Shown here piece by piece: positions 1 to 8,722 of a DNA stretch of 64,000 nucleotides. Under the pieces are notes generated by a model, which ran no database searches, was not told where the DNA came from, and saw nothing but the letters and a program-made list of their open reading frames with translations. Source of the stretch: Anaerolineales bacterium (GTDB lineage Bacteria > Chloroflexota > Anaerolineae > Anaerolineales > Villigracilaceae); the NCBI GenBank assembly GCA_014379595.1, contig JACMLM010000035.1, positions 1 to 64,000 on the forward strand. The letters run 5' to 3'. The position numbers and the translations under genes were made by a program. Numbering within the stretch: the stretch's first letter is position 1; every line of letters begins with the position of its first letter.

Positions 1-1359
1 CGGTCTACGCCTCACCACCGGACCTTGAGCCTGCGTGCCCATCAATGCGCGTTCATCTACCTTTAGCATTCGCGCCAGCGCCTGACGGTATGTATCGCGT
101 TCCATCGGGCTGGGCAAGTCTTCAATTAACGGAAGCACCTGTGCCGCTATTTGATTCTTCACTTTAGCATCGTTAAGATTTTGCCCCGCTGCCAAAGAAT
201 CCATTACATGTGTGACAATTGGCTTGGCATTCTCGATCAGCCGCTTCCATTCTTCCTTATCACGTGCCACGATTTCATCGGGGTCAAGGTCATCAGGCAT
301 GGATGCCACACGCAAATCTGCTTGCAGACGTGCTTCATTACGGAGTAGCCCACGTGCATCAAAACCCAACTCACCTTCACGATCCATGGCAGAACGTGCT
401 GCATCGAGTCCGCGCAGCACGGCTTTTTGTCCCGCTGTATCAGGGTCAAGCGCGAGCACGATCCTACGAGATGATTTCTTCAACAAACGCAATTGATCTT
501 CAGTTAATGCTGTTCCCATCGGGGAGACAACATTTTCGTACCCTGCTTGATGCAAAGCGATCACATCCAAATAACCTTCAACGATGACAGCCTGGTCATT
601 TGCACGAATAGGTTTTCTGGCTCTATCCAACCCATAAAGCAGGCGGCCTTTGCTAAATATTGGCGTTTCAGGTGAGTTCAAAAATTTGGGAATATCATTC
701 GGGTCAACAATACGCGCGCCGAATCCAGCCATTTTCCCATTTTCATCACGAATGGGAATCATGATGCGGTTACGAAAGCGATCGAAATGTTTTTTATCTT
801 CGTCACGAGCAGAAAGCATGCCAGCATCAATTAATTCTTGTTGGCTGTATCCTTTTGGAGAAAAATGTTTCAGAAGATTATCATAGCCATGAGGCGCATA
901 ACCCAAACCAAAGATTTCAATCGTTGAATCAGTTAATCCGCGTTTTTCACGCAGGTAAGCAAGTATCTCTTTATTATTAAATAAATGTGTTCGATAAAAA
1001 ATAATTGCATCTTCGAGCAGAGTCCGCAAATGTTCATTGGCTTCTTTTGCTTCTGGTTTCTCCGAAACAAAAGATTCCACTTTCACACCGGCACGGTCTG
1101 CCAATTTTTGCAAAGCATCTTTGAAATCCAACCCTTCGCGCTTCATCACGAATTTGAAGATATCTCCACCTTCGTTACATTGACCAAAACAACGCCAGGT
1201 CCCAGACTCAGGCCATACTACAAATGCTGGCGTGTGCTTATTGTCATGGAACGGACAAAACCCCGTATAGTTCTTGCCTGCATGGCGCAGTTTTACGCCA
1301 GCCTCAGATACAAGATCTACGATATCTATTTTATATTTAACTTCATCAATGGTGGACAT
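1..1359 (-). CDS. dnaG: DNA primase DnaG (N-terminal part, runs off the left edge)
   Basis: Primase makes the RNA primers for DNA replication. Reading leftward from the ATG at 1359, the first 453 codons are in the window and the rest lies beyond position 1. The N-terminus holds a CHC2-type zinc finger (CPFH, then CFGQC about 20 residues later). The catalytic core and TOPRIM domain follow, with VEGYLDVIALHQ and ALDPDTAGQKA carrying the acidic metal-binding residues. The C-terminal DnaB-interaction domain is not in view. A terminator for the upstream gene lies at 1426-1451, so dnaG must use its own promoter in the 65 bases before its start. Identification is firm; only the 3' end is missing. 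Confidence 0.96.
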   Translation of the reverse strand, partial: MSTIDEVKYKIDIVDLVSEAGVKLRHAGKNYTGFCPFHDNKHTPAFVVWPESGTWRCFGQCNEGGDIFKFVMKREGLDFKDALQKLADRAGVKVESFVSEKPEAKEANEHLRTLLEDAIIFYRTHLFNNKEILAYLREKRGLTDSTIEIFGLGYAPHGYDNLLKHFSPKGYSQQELIDAGMLSARDEDKKHFDRFRNRIMIPIRDENGKMAGFGARIVDPNDIPKFLNSPETPIFSKGRLLYGLDRARKPIRANDQAVIVEGYLDVIALHQAGYENVVSPMGTALTEDQLRLLKKSSRRIVLALDPDTAGQKAVLRGLDAARSAMDREGELGFDARGLLRNEARLQADLRVASMPDDLDPDEIVARDKEEWKRLIENAKPIVTHVMDSLAAGQNLNDAKVKNQIAAQVLPLIEDLPSPMERDTYRQALARMLKVDERALMGTQAQGPVVRRRP

Positions 1360-1410
1360 GTATTGGTATTATAGACTTGATTGAAAGGAATCGCAAACAA
1401 ACCATAATCA

Positions 1411-1451
1411 CATCATTAAATAAAAACGGAGCAGTCAATTGGCTGCTCCGT
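1411..1451 (-). terminator. Intrinsic terminator of the sigma-DUF5667 fusion gene
   Basis: Two 9-base arms at 1426-1434 and 1443-1451 pair perfectly around an 8-base loop. On the minus strand the stem is followed by TTTTTATTT, a classical Rho-independent terminator. It separates the gene ending at 1472 from dnaG. Confidence 0.85.
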
Positions 1452-1471
1452 AGTGTTATAGAACTTTACTC

Positions 1472-2956
1472 TCAATCAAGCCCATCCGTGGGTGTAGCAT
1501 CAGGGTCAACAGTTGCAGGAGGCTCAGTAGGAACATCCGTTGCTGTTGGCGGAACCTCTGTTGCCGTCGGTGGAACATCCGTTGCTGTTGGTGGAACATC
1601 CGTTGCTGTCGGCGGGATGTCCGTTGCTGTCGGCGGGACATGGGTTGCTGTTGACGGGATATCTGTTGCCGTAGGTGGAATGTCCGTTGCTGTTGGTGGA
1701 ATATCCGTTGCTGTCGCTGGAATCTCGGTAGGTAACACAATCGGCAGAACCGCTAACTCAATTAGATAATCATCCAATTCAGAAGTGGACAAGCCGGCAT
1801 CTTGTAACGTCTGCTGCTGCGCCACTAAAGCAGGCAGGACAATTGTTGTAAGAGTAGCTGCATCATTCGTTTCCAACCTAGCTAGTGCTTCTAAATAGCT
1901 CTGCATAGCAATTGCCATCTGAGCAGGGTCATCCACCACTGCGATCAATTCATCTGCACGGCGTTCCGTAAGAATAATATTAGTTGCCACCGGGTTGAGA
2001 GAGAAGGTGCGCCAGACTTCTTCACTTGCGCGTTTCCAGGAATAAAGTGTCTCACCGGGCAAAGCTGATTGAGCCTGGGCTGTGCCAGTTGCGACAAGAA
2101 GCGCGACCATTACAGTAAAAGCCAACGCCGTTCGTTGGAACGCAGGCGTAATAATAATTCTTGGTTGACGAGGATGAGTCCCTACATATTGAACCAATGC
2201 GGTACGTGTATAAGCATTGAAAGTAGGCATGGGTTTTACATCACGCCCCAGGCTGAGAAGGAGAGCTGTTTTAAGAAGAGGCTTTAGCTGGGCAGCATAC
2301 ATGGGATAACGAGTCAGGCAGTTATCAAGAGTGGATGCGCCGTTCGCGAGTTTCATCAGGCATTCTTCGAGGATTCGCTGAAAGCCTGGCATGTTAATTT
2401 TTATTTCTATTTCATTCAGGGATTCTGTCAGCGTCTGCAAAGCATGCATTTGCAAAACACGGATATCACCCTCACGCCTTGCCATTACGCGACTAATATT
2501 TTTATTGGGCATGCCAGCAACAAATTTCAATATTAAGACTTGCTGCTGTTCTGTTGTTAAAAACTGAAGGCCTTCACGTATGGTCTGGAATTCCCTGCTG
2601 TAGTCACCACCCCGAGCCGCTAATATAAAATCATTTTCTGGAGCAATGGTCTTTTTATGAGTACGGTAATAAGCGGCTACTTGATTTTGCGCAACTGAAT
2701 AAAGCCATGCCACAAAAGATGAGCCAAATACCTGGTAACGATCAAGCTGTTGCCAAGCCTTGAAAAAAGTCTGAAAGGTAAGCCCTTCAGCAACTCTGAT
2801 ATTCGGAACTAAAAAATGAATGTAGCGATAGACACGCTCAACATAAGTATCATAAAGTTGAACAAATGCACTTGTATCACCAGACCTCGCCTGACGCAGC
2901 AGGCGATTTTCTTCCGGGTACAATTCGAGTGAGCGATTGATATAACTAAAATTCAT
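1472..2956 (-). CDS. ECF sigma factor fused to a membrane DUF5667-like domain with a Thr/Pro heptapeptide tail
   Basis: A 494-residue fusion. Residues about 10-190 align with an ECF sigma factor: region 2 (FKAWQQLDRYQ, FVAWLYSVAQNQVAAYYRTH) and region 4 (TTEQQQVLILKFVAGM). Residues about 190-410 match the separate protein at 3129-3848: a Leu-rich N-terminus ending in LKPLLKTA, a membrane segment near 270-290, then ALPGETLYSWKRASEEVWR. The last 80 residues are nine PPTATDI-like heptads and an acidic end. Both parts are paralogous to neighbours 4059-4634 and 3129-3848, so the gene probably arose by duplication and fusion. Sigma region 2 differs from the neighbour at positions expected to contact DNA (for example QNQVAAYY for RNQVIDHY), so activity is uncertain. 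It may be a membrane-tethered sigma factor or a decoy; neither is shown. Confidence 0.8.
   Translation of the reverse strand: MNFSYINRSLELYPEENRLLRQARSGDTSAFVQLYDTYVERVYRYIHFLVPNIRVAEGLTFQTFFKAWQQLDRYQVFGSSFVAWLYSVAQNQVAAYYRTHKKTIAPENDFILAARGGDYSREFQTIREGLQFLTTEQQQVLILKFVAGMPNKNISRVMARREGDIRVLQMHALQTLTESLNEIEIKINMPGFQRILEECLMKLANGASTLDNCLTRYPMYAAQLKPLLKTALLLSLGRDVKPMPTFNAYTRTALVQYVGTHPRQPRIIITPAFQRTALAFTVMVALLVATGTAQAQSALPGETLYSWKRASEEVWRTFSLNPVATNIILTERRADELIAVVDDPAQMAIAMQSYLEALARLETNDAATLTTIVLPALVAQQQTLQDAGLSTSELDDYLIELAVLPIVLPTEIPATATDIPPTATDIPPTATDIPSTATHVPPTATDIPPTATDVPPTATDVPPTATEVPPTATDVPTEPPATVDPDATPTDGLD
1532..1720 (-). repeat. Nine 21-bp tandem repeats encoding Thr/Pro heptapeptides
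   Basis: Nine consecutive 21-bp units in the 3' end of the fusion gene encode variants of PPTATDI (PATATDI, PSTATHV, PPTATEV and others). Third-position differences between units suggest selection for the peptide, a likely extracytoplasmic wall-spanning stalk. Confidence 0.9.
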
Positions 2957-3068
2957 TATTATTGTCCATATACTAAACTAACTTAAAATTGTAATTGTTC
3001 TGTAAAGGACAGACTGTAAGCTTTATCCCCGAATGTCTGATTTGGGTTCAATGTACACTAATTTTACT

Positions 3069-3100
3069 CCTAATTCATAAAAATTACATAGCAATTTAGG
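3069..3100. promoter_or_regulatory. Degenerate inverted repeat upstream of the fusion gene
   Basis: Arms at about 3069-3079 and 3087-3100 flank the 7-base loop AAAATTA. The right arm CATAGCAATTTAGG resembles the arm of the perfect repeat at 3963-3999 (TATAACAAATTTAGC), and the loop is identical. It lies about 113 bases before the start at 2956. A shared operator is an inference. Confidence 0.45.
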
Positions 3101-3128
3101 TATATTTTAGGAGGGCAAAACATTCAAA

Positions 3129-3848
3129 TTATGGCATCACAGGAGGTAATATGATGGAGTCTGGGGCGGTATCCATTTCTTTGCCGCCAGTTTCATTATT
3201 TGAGTTGGGATCTCCGAGACTATGTGCATTATTTGGAGCGGGAACAGCCACACCTGATTCACTTAATAACTTTTGAGTTCTCTCAATAGCCGGCAAAATA
3301 CGCGGCTCGGTATTTTCGTTGACTGCCGACTCGAGGATATCTTCTGCCTGACGATAACTCTCTGATGCTTTATTACTTAGGTCGGGGTTCTTTGAAACTG
3401 CAATCCATTCATTTGCACGGCGGGCCAAAAGCATAATATCAGTGGAGAGAGGGTCCGGGGAAACCGCGCGCCAAACACGTTCGCTCGTGGATTTCCATAC
3501 ATAGAAGGAACTACCCGGTAATGCGTCCTGAGCATAAGCGGTTCCTGCAATTAGAAAAGCAATTATTAAAGCAGAAAAACTGAAAGCCAGTTTCTGAAAC
3601 ACAGAAAGACCCCATTGCTTCGTATGGGGGTGTTTCTGCATGTGGATTGTAAGCTTAGCTCGAGTTCGTGCTTTGAAAGCGGCCGAGGGTCGGATTTCCG
3701 CAGCCAGACCCAAACGTGCGGCAGCTTTTAGAAGCGGCCTGAGGTGTGAAGCATGTTCAGGGTACTGGGCCAGGCATTCGTCGAGGGTCGAAGCGCCACG
3801 TTTGAGATCATCCAGGCAGGCTTCCAGAACCTGATCAAAATCATTCAT
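3129..3848 (-). CDS. Membrane protein of DUF5667 type, partner of the adjacent sigma factor
   Basis: A 239-residue protein. The N-terminal 60 residues (EACLDDLKRGASTLDECLAQ, LRPLLKAAARL) resemble the cytoplasmic part of anti-sigma-like proteins of Chloroflexota and Actinobacteria. A membrane helix spans about residues 87-108 (FSFSALIIAFLIAGTAYAQ). The extracytoplasmic part begins DALPGSSFYVWKSTSERVWRA, a motif typical of DUF5667, and ends in a low-complexity tail. AAGGAGA sits 8 bases before the ATG. It follows the ECF sigma gene on the same strand but after a terminator, so it has its own promoter. An anti-sigma or sensor role is inferred from position and domain; the family function is not settled. 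Confidence 0.75.
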   Translation of the reverse strand: MNDFDQVLEACLDDLKRGASTLDECLAQYPEHASHLRPLLKAAARLGLAAEIRPSAAFKARTRAKLTIHMQKHPHTKQWGLSVFQKLAFSFSALIIAFLIAGTAYAQDALPGSSFYVWKSTSERVWRAVSPDPLSTDIMLLARRANEWIAVSKNPDLSNKASESYRQAEDILESAVNENTEPRILPAIERTQKLLSESGVAVPAPNNAHSLGDPNSNNETGGKEMDTAPDSIILPPVMP

Positions 3849-3962
3849 GATATATCTTTCTCCTTATACTCAGCGATTTAGCTGGAAAATTCTTGAAATT
3901 GACCTGTTTTGGTCGTAAAAGACTAGGTTATTATAACCTTCTAGGATGAATAACGACGAAGT

Positions 3963-3999
3963 GCTAAATTTGTTATAAAAATTATATAACAAATTTAGC
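3963..3999. promoter_or_regulatory. Perfect 15-bp inverted repeat upstream of the DUF5667 gene
   Basis: GCTAAATTTGTTATA at 3963-3977 and its exact reverse complement at 3985-3999 surround the loop AAAATTA. It lies between the sigma gene terminator and the start at 3848. A close relative lies before the sigma gene (4670-4702) and a degraded one before the fusion gene (3069-3100), which suggests a common operator. Confidence 0.6.
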
Positions 4000-4013
4000 C
4001 AGTTTTAAACAAA

Positions 4014-4041
4014 AAACGGGCAGTCCATGGACTGCCCGTTT
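4014..4041 (-). terminator. Terminator of the ECF sigma gene
   Basis: A perfect 28-base palindrome (14-bp arms AAACGGGCAGTCCA and its complement) lies just after the sigma stop codon, followed on the minus strand by a short run of T. Confidence 0.8.
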
Positions 4042-4058
4042 AGTTTGTAAGCTTCTCT

Positions 4059-4634
4059 CTATAAATCATTTTCTTCCAAACACTTCGCGAGAGTTTGCAG
4101 ACCGCGCATCTGTAAGGCACGTACGGCACCTTCTCTTTTATCCAACTGAACAGCAATTTCTTCGGTTGATAACCCACTAACAAATTTTAGAATGATCACT
4201 TGCTGTTGATCTTCTGTAAGCTGATCTAAAGCTTCACGGATCACTTCTACATCAAGATTGGTTTGGACTTCTTCATCGGGCAGTTTACCTTCATCTGCGA
4301 GATGCAGAACTGTATCCAAATGCACAGTTTCTTTACTTGTGCGGTAATGATCGATCACTTGATTTCGAGCGATCGTATAAAGCCAGGCAACAAAAGGTGA
4401 TTTTCCAATTTGATACCGATCCAAATTTTCCCATGCTTTGAGGAAGACTTGGGAGGTTATATCCTCAGCTGTCATCTCATCTGTGACACGAAAGTAAATA
4501 TAGCGATATACGCGCTCAATATAGGTATCATACAATTGAGCAAACGCCTGAGAATCTCCAGCTTTGGCAGCATGGACCAGATTAACATCATCTGCCAGAT
4601 GCGGTTGAGCGTAGGTGTTTTCAAGTGTTATCAT
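4059..4634 (-). CDS. ECF RNA polymerase sigma factor
   Basis: A 191-residue sigma-70 family factor of ECF size, directing RNA polymerase to a specific promoter set. Region 2 shows FAQLYDTYIERVYRYIYFRV, DITSQVFLKAWENLDRYQ and FVAWLYTIARNQVIDHYR; region 4 shows LTEDQQQVIILKFVSGLSTEEIA followed by a recognition helix and REGAVRALQMRGLQTL. The longer reading frame to 4697 would run through the inverted repeat at 4670-4702, so ATG 4634 (MITLENTY) is preferred although its ribosome site is weak. Downstream lie the DUF5667 membrane gene and the fused paralogue. Autoregulation through the dyad 36 bases upstream is plausible but untested. Confidence 0.9.
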   Translation of the reverse strand: MITLENTYAQPHLADDVNLVHAAKAGDSQAFAQLYDTYIERVYRYIYFRVTDEMTAEDITSQVFLKAWENLDRYQIGKSPFVAWLYTIARNQVIDHYRTSKETVHLDTVLHLADEGKLPDEEVQTNLDVEVIREALDQLTEDQQQVIILKFVSGLSTEEIAVQLDKREGAVRALQMRGLQTLAKCLEENDL

Positions 4635-4669
4635 GAGTTCAGTATATCGAAGACTCAACGAAAATACCC

Positions 4670-4702
4670 TAAAATTGTTATAAAAAAAATATAACAATTT
4701 TA
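4670..4702. promoter_or_regulatory. Perfect 13-bp inverted repeat upstream of the sigma gene
   Basis: TAAAATTGTTATA at 4670-4682 and its exact complement at 4690-4702 flank a loop of seven A residues. Core and 7-base spacing match the repeat at 3963-3999. Its position just before the sigma start suggests an operator or promoter element. Confidence 0.6.
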
Positions 4703-4764
4703 TCCACTTCTAAATATATAGTTATAAAAAAATTTAGGGGACGAAGACCGAATATTGTATTAAA

Positions 4765-4796
4765 ACAAAAATGGGGCAGTCTCTAGAGACTGCCCC
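4765..4796 (-). terminator. Terminator of the small secreted-protein gene
   Basis: A perfect palindrome, GGGGCAGTCTCT and its complement at 4773-4796, is followed on the minus strand by ATTTTTGTTTT. It closes the gene ending at 4807. Confidence 0.85.
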
Positions 4797-4806
4797 GCAT
4801 AGTGGG

Positions 4807-5070
4807 CTAACCTTCTGGATCGATCGTGGAATCATGATCGCAGTCGGACTCAAGCTCATCATACGAATCGCTTTGCACATCAAAACTTTCCACTTCCTGA
4901 ACTAACGTTCGATGGTGACCTACACTAAGAATCAAATTGGTGTCAGCTTGCGCTCTTCCACTCTTTGCGCTGGCTTGTAGTGATGCTCCGAGTACACTGG
5001 TGTATATCCCCACAACAAGGGCAAGAGCTATCAGCATAGAAAAAACAATTCGAGCAATTGGCTTGGACAT
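4807..5070 (-). CDS. Small secreted or membrane-anchored hypothetical protein
   Basis: An 87-residue protein with no recognised family. The first 30 residues form a signal peptide or anchor (MSKPIARIVFSMLIALALVV, then a small-residue region). The mature part ends in an acidic stretch rich in Asp, Glu and Ser. The frame opens upstream at 5091, but the codons there contain AAGGAGA placed 7 bases before ATG 5070, so the second Met is taken as the start. It has its own terminator and stands before the sigma gene on the same strand. It could belong to the sigma regulon, which is only a positional guess. Confidence 0.6.
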   Translation of the reverse strand: MSKPIARIVFSMLIALALVVGIYTSVLGASLQASAKSGRAQADTNLILSVGHHRTLVQEVESFDVQSDSYDELESDCDHDSTIDPEG

Positions 5071-5260
5071 AAGACTTTTCTCCTTGTTCATATACTTTGT
5101 GATGAAAGGGACTTCCTGACTCGTATTACATATGAAAGCCCTAGATCTAATATGAGAATCGGCTACGGCTTAAATACCCCACTACATGATAAAAAAATTA
5201 TACCCAGTTACATGTGCATTTACAACAATAATTGCATTCACTAATCTTTTTCTAAAGAAA

Positions 5261-5286
5261 GAAGGCGGCCCGTTTGAGCCGCCTTC
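5261..5286 (-). terminator. Terminator of glyQS
   Basis: GAAGGCGGC at 5261-5269 pairs with GCCGCCTTC at 5278-5286. On the minus strand the stem is followed by TTTCTTTAGAAAAAG. Nothing else was seen between 5071 and 5260. Confidence 0.75.
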
Positions 5287-5290
5287 TGAA

Positions 5291-8200
5291 CTAAAAACCT
5301 TCCAGTTTGGAAAGATCCGCAAATCCACTTGATAACGAAGCAATCTTTTGCAATAAACCCAGCCTGTTTTCTTTGATTTTTTTATCTTCAGCCATTACCA
5401 GCACTTTATCGAAAAAGGCAGTAATGGACGGAATAAGCTTGGCTGCAATTTCAAGAAACTCGTTCACATTGGATGGCTTCGTTTTTGTATTCGCTTGAAG
5501 AGCAGAATACAAATCCTTCTCTTCCTTATCAACAAACAATTTCTCGTTGACTTTGAAGACTTCTTTCTGATCGCGTGTGATGCGGACACAGCGAGCGAAG
5601 CCGTCCAAAATAGTTGACCAATCTTCGCGTCTCACCCAAGCGGATAACTGCTTCACCGCCAGAACAGTTCCCGCAGGGTTAGTCGCTTCGCGTTGCGCCG
5701 CAAGTACAGCTTCGACGATATCATGTTTATAACCGAGGTCACCTAACACAACTTTCAAACGGCCTGTGATGAATTCAAGTATCTGCTTTTGTATCTCAGC
5801 ATTTACTTCAATCGGCTGAGTCTTTGCAGATTTTTTCACGGCTTCAGTTAAATCAAAATCAATATCATGTTCGATCAACGGCTGTACTACACCTATTGCG
5901 GCACGTCGTAAACCAAACGGGTCTTTCGTACCTGTGGGAGCTAAACCAGCTCCAAATAGACCAACTAATGAATCGAGCCTGTCGGCCAGAGCAACGACGA
6001 GACCTGCTTTGGTTTGTGGAACCGCTTGATAGTGCTCACTAATTGCGGCAGCAACATCTTTTTGCTCGCCACTTCGTAAAGCATACTCGCCGCCGATAAT
6101 GCCTTGCAAAGAAGTCATCTCGGTCACCATTTGAGTCACCAAATCTGCTTTGACCACATGCGCGGCACGGCGGGCGAAGATGGCTTCGTCTTTTTCAAGT
6201 TTCAACATCGGAATTAATTCATTGACTAATTTCTCGATGCGCTCAGATTTATCTAACATTGAACCGAGTTTCGTATGAAAGGTTAATGAAGATAGTTTGG
6301 GACGATATTCTTCGAGTTTGAGTTTCACATCTTCGCGGACGAAGAAGTTTGCATCTGCAAAGCGTGCGCCGAGGACGTGTTCGTTCCCCTCGCGGACAGT
6401 ATCAATGTGAATGTCATCACCGTTTCTAATTGCGATGAAATGTGGAAGTAGGGGCGACCCGCTAGGATTTGCAGTGGTACTTGTTTGAGCATGTAGGGTC
6501 GCCCCTACACGTTGGACAGGAAAATAACGTTGATGTTTCCTCATCACTGAGATCAATACATCTCTTGGCAATGAAAGGAACTCTTCATTAAAGCCACCCA
6601 TTACAGCGGTGGGCATTTCAATCAGATTCACAACTTCGTTTAACAAGCCATCTTCAATGATGGCTTCGCCACCTACTAAAGCCGCGGCCTGGTTGACTTG
6701 TTCAAGAATAGAAGCTTTGCGTTCTTCTTTATCTAATGTGATTCCTGCTTCACGAATCGTATCAAAGTATTTATCGGCAGAAGGGATTTTTATTTCAGGA
6801 GAGTCGTAAGGGCGAAGTCCGCGTGATGTGTTGCTTGAGGTTACACCTGCATATTCAAAAGGAATCACCATATCACCTAGCAAGGCCACATACCAGCGGA
6901 TCGGGCGTGAGAACGCTACACCTGAAGAATTCCACTTCATGGATTTATCAAACTTGATACTCTCCACAAGTTTAGGCAATGCTTCTACTAATACTTCTGG
7001 AGTTGGACGCCCCTTTTGTTTGACGACAGCAAAAACATATTTACCACCATCTTGTTCGCGGACTTCAAGGGCTTTGGTATCAACTCCGTTTTTCTTGGCA
7101 AAGCCCATCGCCGCCTGAGTGTAGGTCACGCTTGTAGCGTGACTTTCTTTACCAACGGAATCTGTCACGTTAGAAACGTGACCTACGATTGCTTTATCTG
7201 CGGGCGGACCTTTGACTATATCTTCGCGGTCTGGTTGATTCGGGGAGAGAGAGTCAATGGAAACAACGAGCCGCCTCGGGGTAGTAAAGATGCGAATATC
7301 TCCGTGTTCAAGATAAAGTTCCTTAAGCAGAGTCGGAATCCGCTGAGTGAGTTGTTCATAGGCGGTATCCACATCTGAAGCAGGAAGTTCTTCGACGCCG
7401 ATTTCTAAAATGAAGTTAGCAGGTTGCAGGTTGGAAGGTTTGAACGTTGAAACCTGTGAACTTGCAACTTGTGAACCATTCTCTTTCAACAACGGATATT
7501 CCGCGGCTTTACGCTGTTCGCTATACCCTTCTGCAACACGTTTCGCGAGTTCACGCATTCTGCGAAAGAAAGCTTGACGTTCTGCAACTGAGATCGCACC
7601 GCGCGCGTCGAGGATATTAAATGTGTGCGAAGACTTAAGAACATAATCATGCGCAGGCACAAGCAGCCCTTGCTCAAGACAGGCATCGGCTTCGGCAGAA
7701 TACAGTTCGTACATCTTGCGTGCGCGTTCTACGTCGGCAACTTCATAATAATATTTGGAATGTTCAAACTCTTCCTGACGACGAATTTCACCATAGGTAA
7801 CGCCCGCACCATATTCCTCATCCCAAATTGCTTTGGCATTGTTGAGAGCGATGAGGATACGTTCGAGTCCATAAGTAATTTCAACAGAGACAGGGTCAAG
7901 CGCCACGCCACCCATTTGCTGGAAGTATGTAAACTGCGTGATCTCCTGCCCATCTAGCCAGACTTCCCAACCTAAACCCCAGGCAGAGATGGCAGGCTGT
8001 TCCCAGTTATCTTCCACAAAACGGATATCGTGCTGGCGCGGATCAATACCAAGCGCCTTAAGCGATTCAAGATAAAGCTCCTGCGGATTGCTTGGATCAG
8101 GTTTAAGAATCACCTGAAATTGAGTATGCAATTGAAAACGATTTGGGTTCTCACCGTAACGCCCATCATCGGGGCGGACAGACGGTTCGACATAAGCCAC

Positions 8201-8356
8201 GTTCCATGGCTCGGGTCCAAGCACGCGTAGGAAAGTGGCAGGGTTCATTGTCCCTGCGCCCACTTGGGTGTAGTAAGGCTGGGTGATGAGGCACCCGTGC
8301 GAGGCCCAGAAGTCTTGTAGTTTGAGGATGATTTCTTGAAATGAGGATTTCGACAT
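5291..8356 (-). CDS. glyQS: Glycyl-tRNA synthetase, fused alpha and beta subunits
   Basis: This 1021-residue enzyme charges tRNA-Gly with glycine. Residues 1-290 are the alpha (catalytic) subunit: [40 protein letters not shown] and FTYFQQMGG. The beta subunit begins near 317 ([13 protein letters not shown]) and runs to the end with the tRNA-binding C-terminal part. Most bacteria encode these as separate glyQ and glyS genes; fusions are known, for example in Chlamydia. Three segments absent from E. coli GlyS, at about residues 290-316, 391-412 and 617-637, are encoded by palindrome-like DNA kept in frame (see the repeat entries). The gene is monocistronic, with a terminator at 5261-5286. Confidence 0.97.
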   Translation of the reverse strand: MSKSSFQEIILKLQDFWASHGCLITQPYYTQVGAGTMNPATFLRVLGPEPWNVAYVEPSVRPDDGRYGENPNRFQLHTQFQVILKPDPSNPQELYLESLKALGIDPRQHDIRFVEDNWEQPAISAWGLGWEVWLDGQEITQFTYFQQMGGVALDPVSVEITYGLERILIALNNAKAIWDEEYGAGVTYGEIRRQEEFEHSKYYYEVADVERARKMYELYSAEADACLEQGLLVPAHDYVLKSSHTFNILDARGAISVAERQAFFRRMRELAKRVAEGYSEQRKAAEYPLLKENGSQVASSQVSTFKPSNLQPANFILEIGVEELPASDVDTAYEQLTQRIPTLLKELYLEHGDIRIFTTPRRLVVSIDSLSPNQPDREDIVKGPPADKAIVGHVSNVTDSVGKESHATSVTYTQAAMGFAKKNGVDTKALEVREQDGGKYVFAVVKQKGRPTPEVLVEALPKLVESIKFDKSMKWNSSGVAFSRPIRWYVALLGDMVIPFEYAGVTSSNTSRGLRPYDSPEIKIPSADKYFDTIREAGITLDKEERKASILEQVNQAAALVGGEAIIEDGLLNEVVNLIEMPTAVMGGFNEEFLSLPRDVLISVMRKHQRYFPVQRVGATLHAQTSTTANPSGSPLLPHFIAIRNGDDIHIDTVREGNEHVLGARFADANFFVREDVKLKLEEYRPKLSSLTFHTKLGSMLDKSERIEKLVNELIPMLKLEKDEAIFARRAAHVVKADLVTQMVTEMTSLQGIIGGEYALRSGEQKDVAAAISEHYQAVPQTKAGLVVALADRLDSLVGLFGAGLAPTGTKDPFGLRRAAIGVVQPLIEHDIDFDLTEAVKKSAKTQPIEVNAEIQKQILEFITGRLKVVLGDLGYKHDIVEAVLAAQREATNPAGTVLAVKQLSAWVRREDWSTILDGFARCVRITRDQKEVFKVNEKLFVDKEEKDLYSALQANTKTKPSNVNEFLEIAAKLIPSITAFFDKVLVMAEDKKIKENRLGLLQKIASLSSGFADLSKLEGF
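6448..6508. repeat. Palindromic insertion inside glyQS (element 1)
   Basis: GTAGGGGCGACCC at 6448-6460 and its perfect complement at 6496-6508 flank a 35-base spacer. The 61 bases encode about residues 617-637, between QRYFPV and [11 protein letters not shown], where E. coli GlyS has only a few residues. The reading frame stays open. Confidence 0.75.
7121..7186. repeat. Palindromic insertion inside glyQS (element 2)
   Basis: Outer arms GTAGGTCACG (7121-7130) and CGTGACCTAC (7177-7186) pair perfectly. Each end also folds by itself (GTCACGCT/AGCGTGAC at 7125-7143 and GTCACGT/ACGTGAC at 7164-7182). It encodes about residues 391-412, rich in Val, Ser and Thr, between GPPADKAIV and [11 protein letters not shown]. 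Confidence 0.7.
7420..7480. repeat. Repetitive insertion at the alpha-beta junction of glyQS (element 3)
   Basis: Short reiterations of AGGTT and CTTGCAACTT with a partial dyad (CAGGTT at 7427, AACCTG at 7451) encode a Ser/Gln/Asn-rich linker between the alpha and beta parts (about residues 290-316). The dyad is weaker than in elements 1 and 2. Confidence 0.5.
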
Positions 8357-8440
8357 TTATATTAGCAATTCGTTGTTAGGATTTATGGAGCGATGGGATT
8401 ATAACTGATTGAAAATAGAAAATGGATAATCGAGTAAAGA

Positions 8441-8587
8441 TTATTTTATAGTATCCATGCTTAGAATCTTTCCCATTTCCCAAGCATTAAAATCCCACAA
8501 AGCAAAAAATATCCGCACCTCAGCATCTTTATCACTGTGCGCAAGGCAGAGAAAGACTTTGAGAGGGCATTTGTCAATTTCGCGCAT
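8441..8587 (-). pseudogene. Remnant resembling a TIR start joined to a LuxR-type C-terminus
   Basis: A 48-codon frame (MREIDKCPLKVFLC...) matches two neighbouring gene types. PLKVFLC followed by HSDKDAEVR resembles the first strand of the TIR proteins at 8920-10299 and 16173-16622 (PLKVFLCHSSEDKVAVR). IFFALWDFNAWE resembles the end of the LuxR-type protein at 16732-17121 (VFFAGWDFSEWE). It lacks most of either domain and has no clear ribosome site. It is most simply a decayed or recombined relic. A different frame is open over 8461-8796 and shows nothing recognisable. Confidence 0.4.
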
Positions 8588-8722
8588 AATTTCCACGATG
8601 AAATAATTTTACGTCCGAACAGGTCAGGACCAAACCATTTCAAATCATTAATCCGCTCATAACAATATATTAAAGAAGCATCCTTATACTGAAATCTAAT
8701 CCCTATAGAAAGGAGAATTCTC

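Noticed and set aside
1532-1720. Regular 21-bp repeats that could be mistaken for a CRISPR array
   Set aside because: Units are contiguous with no spacers, keep a reading frame and encode PPTATDI-like heptads.
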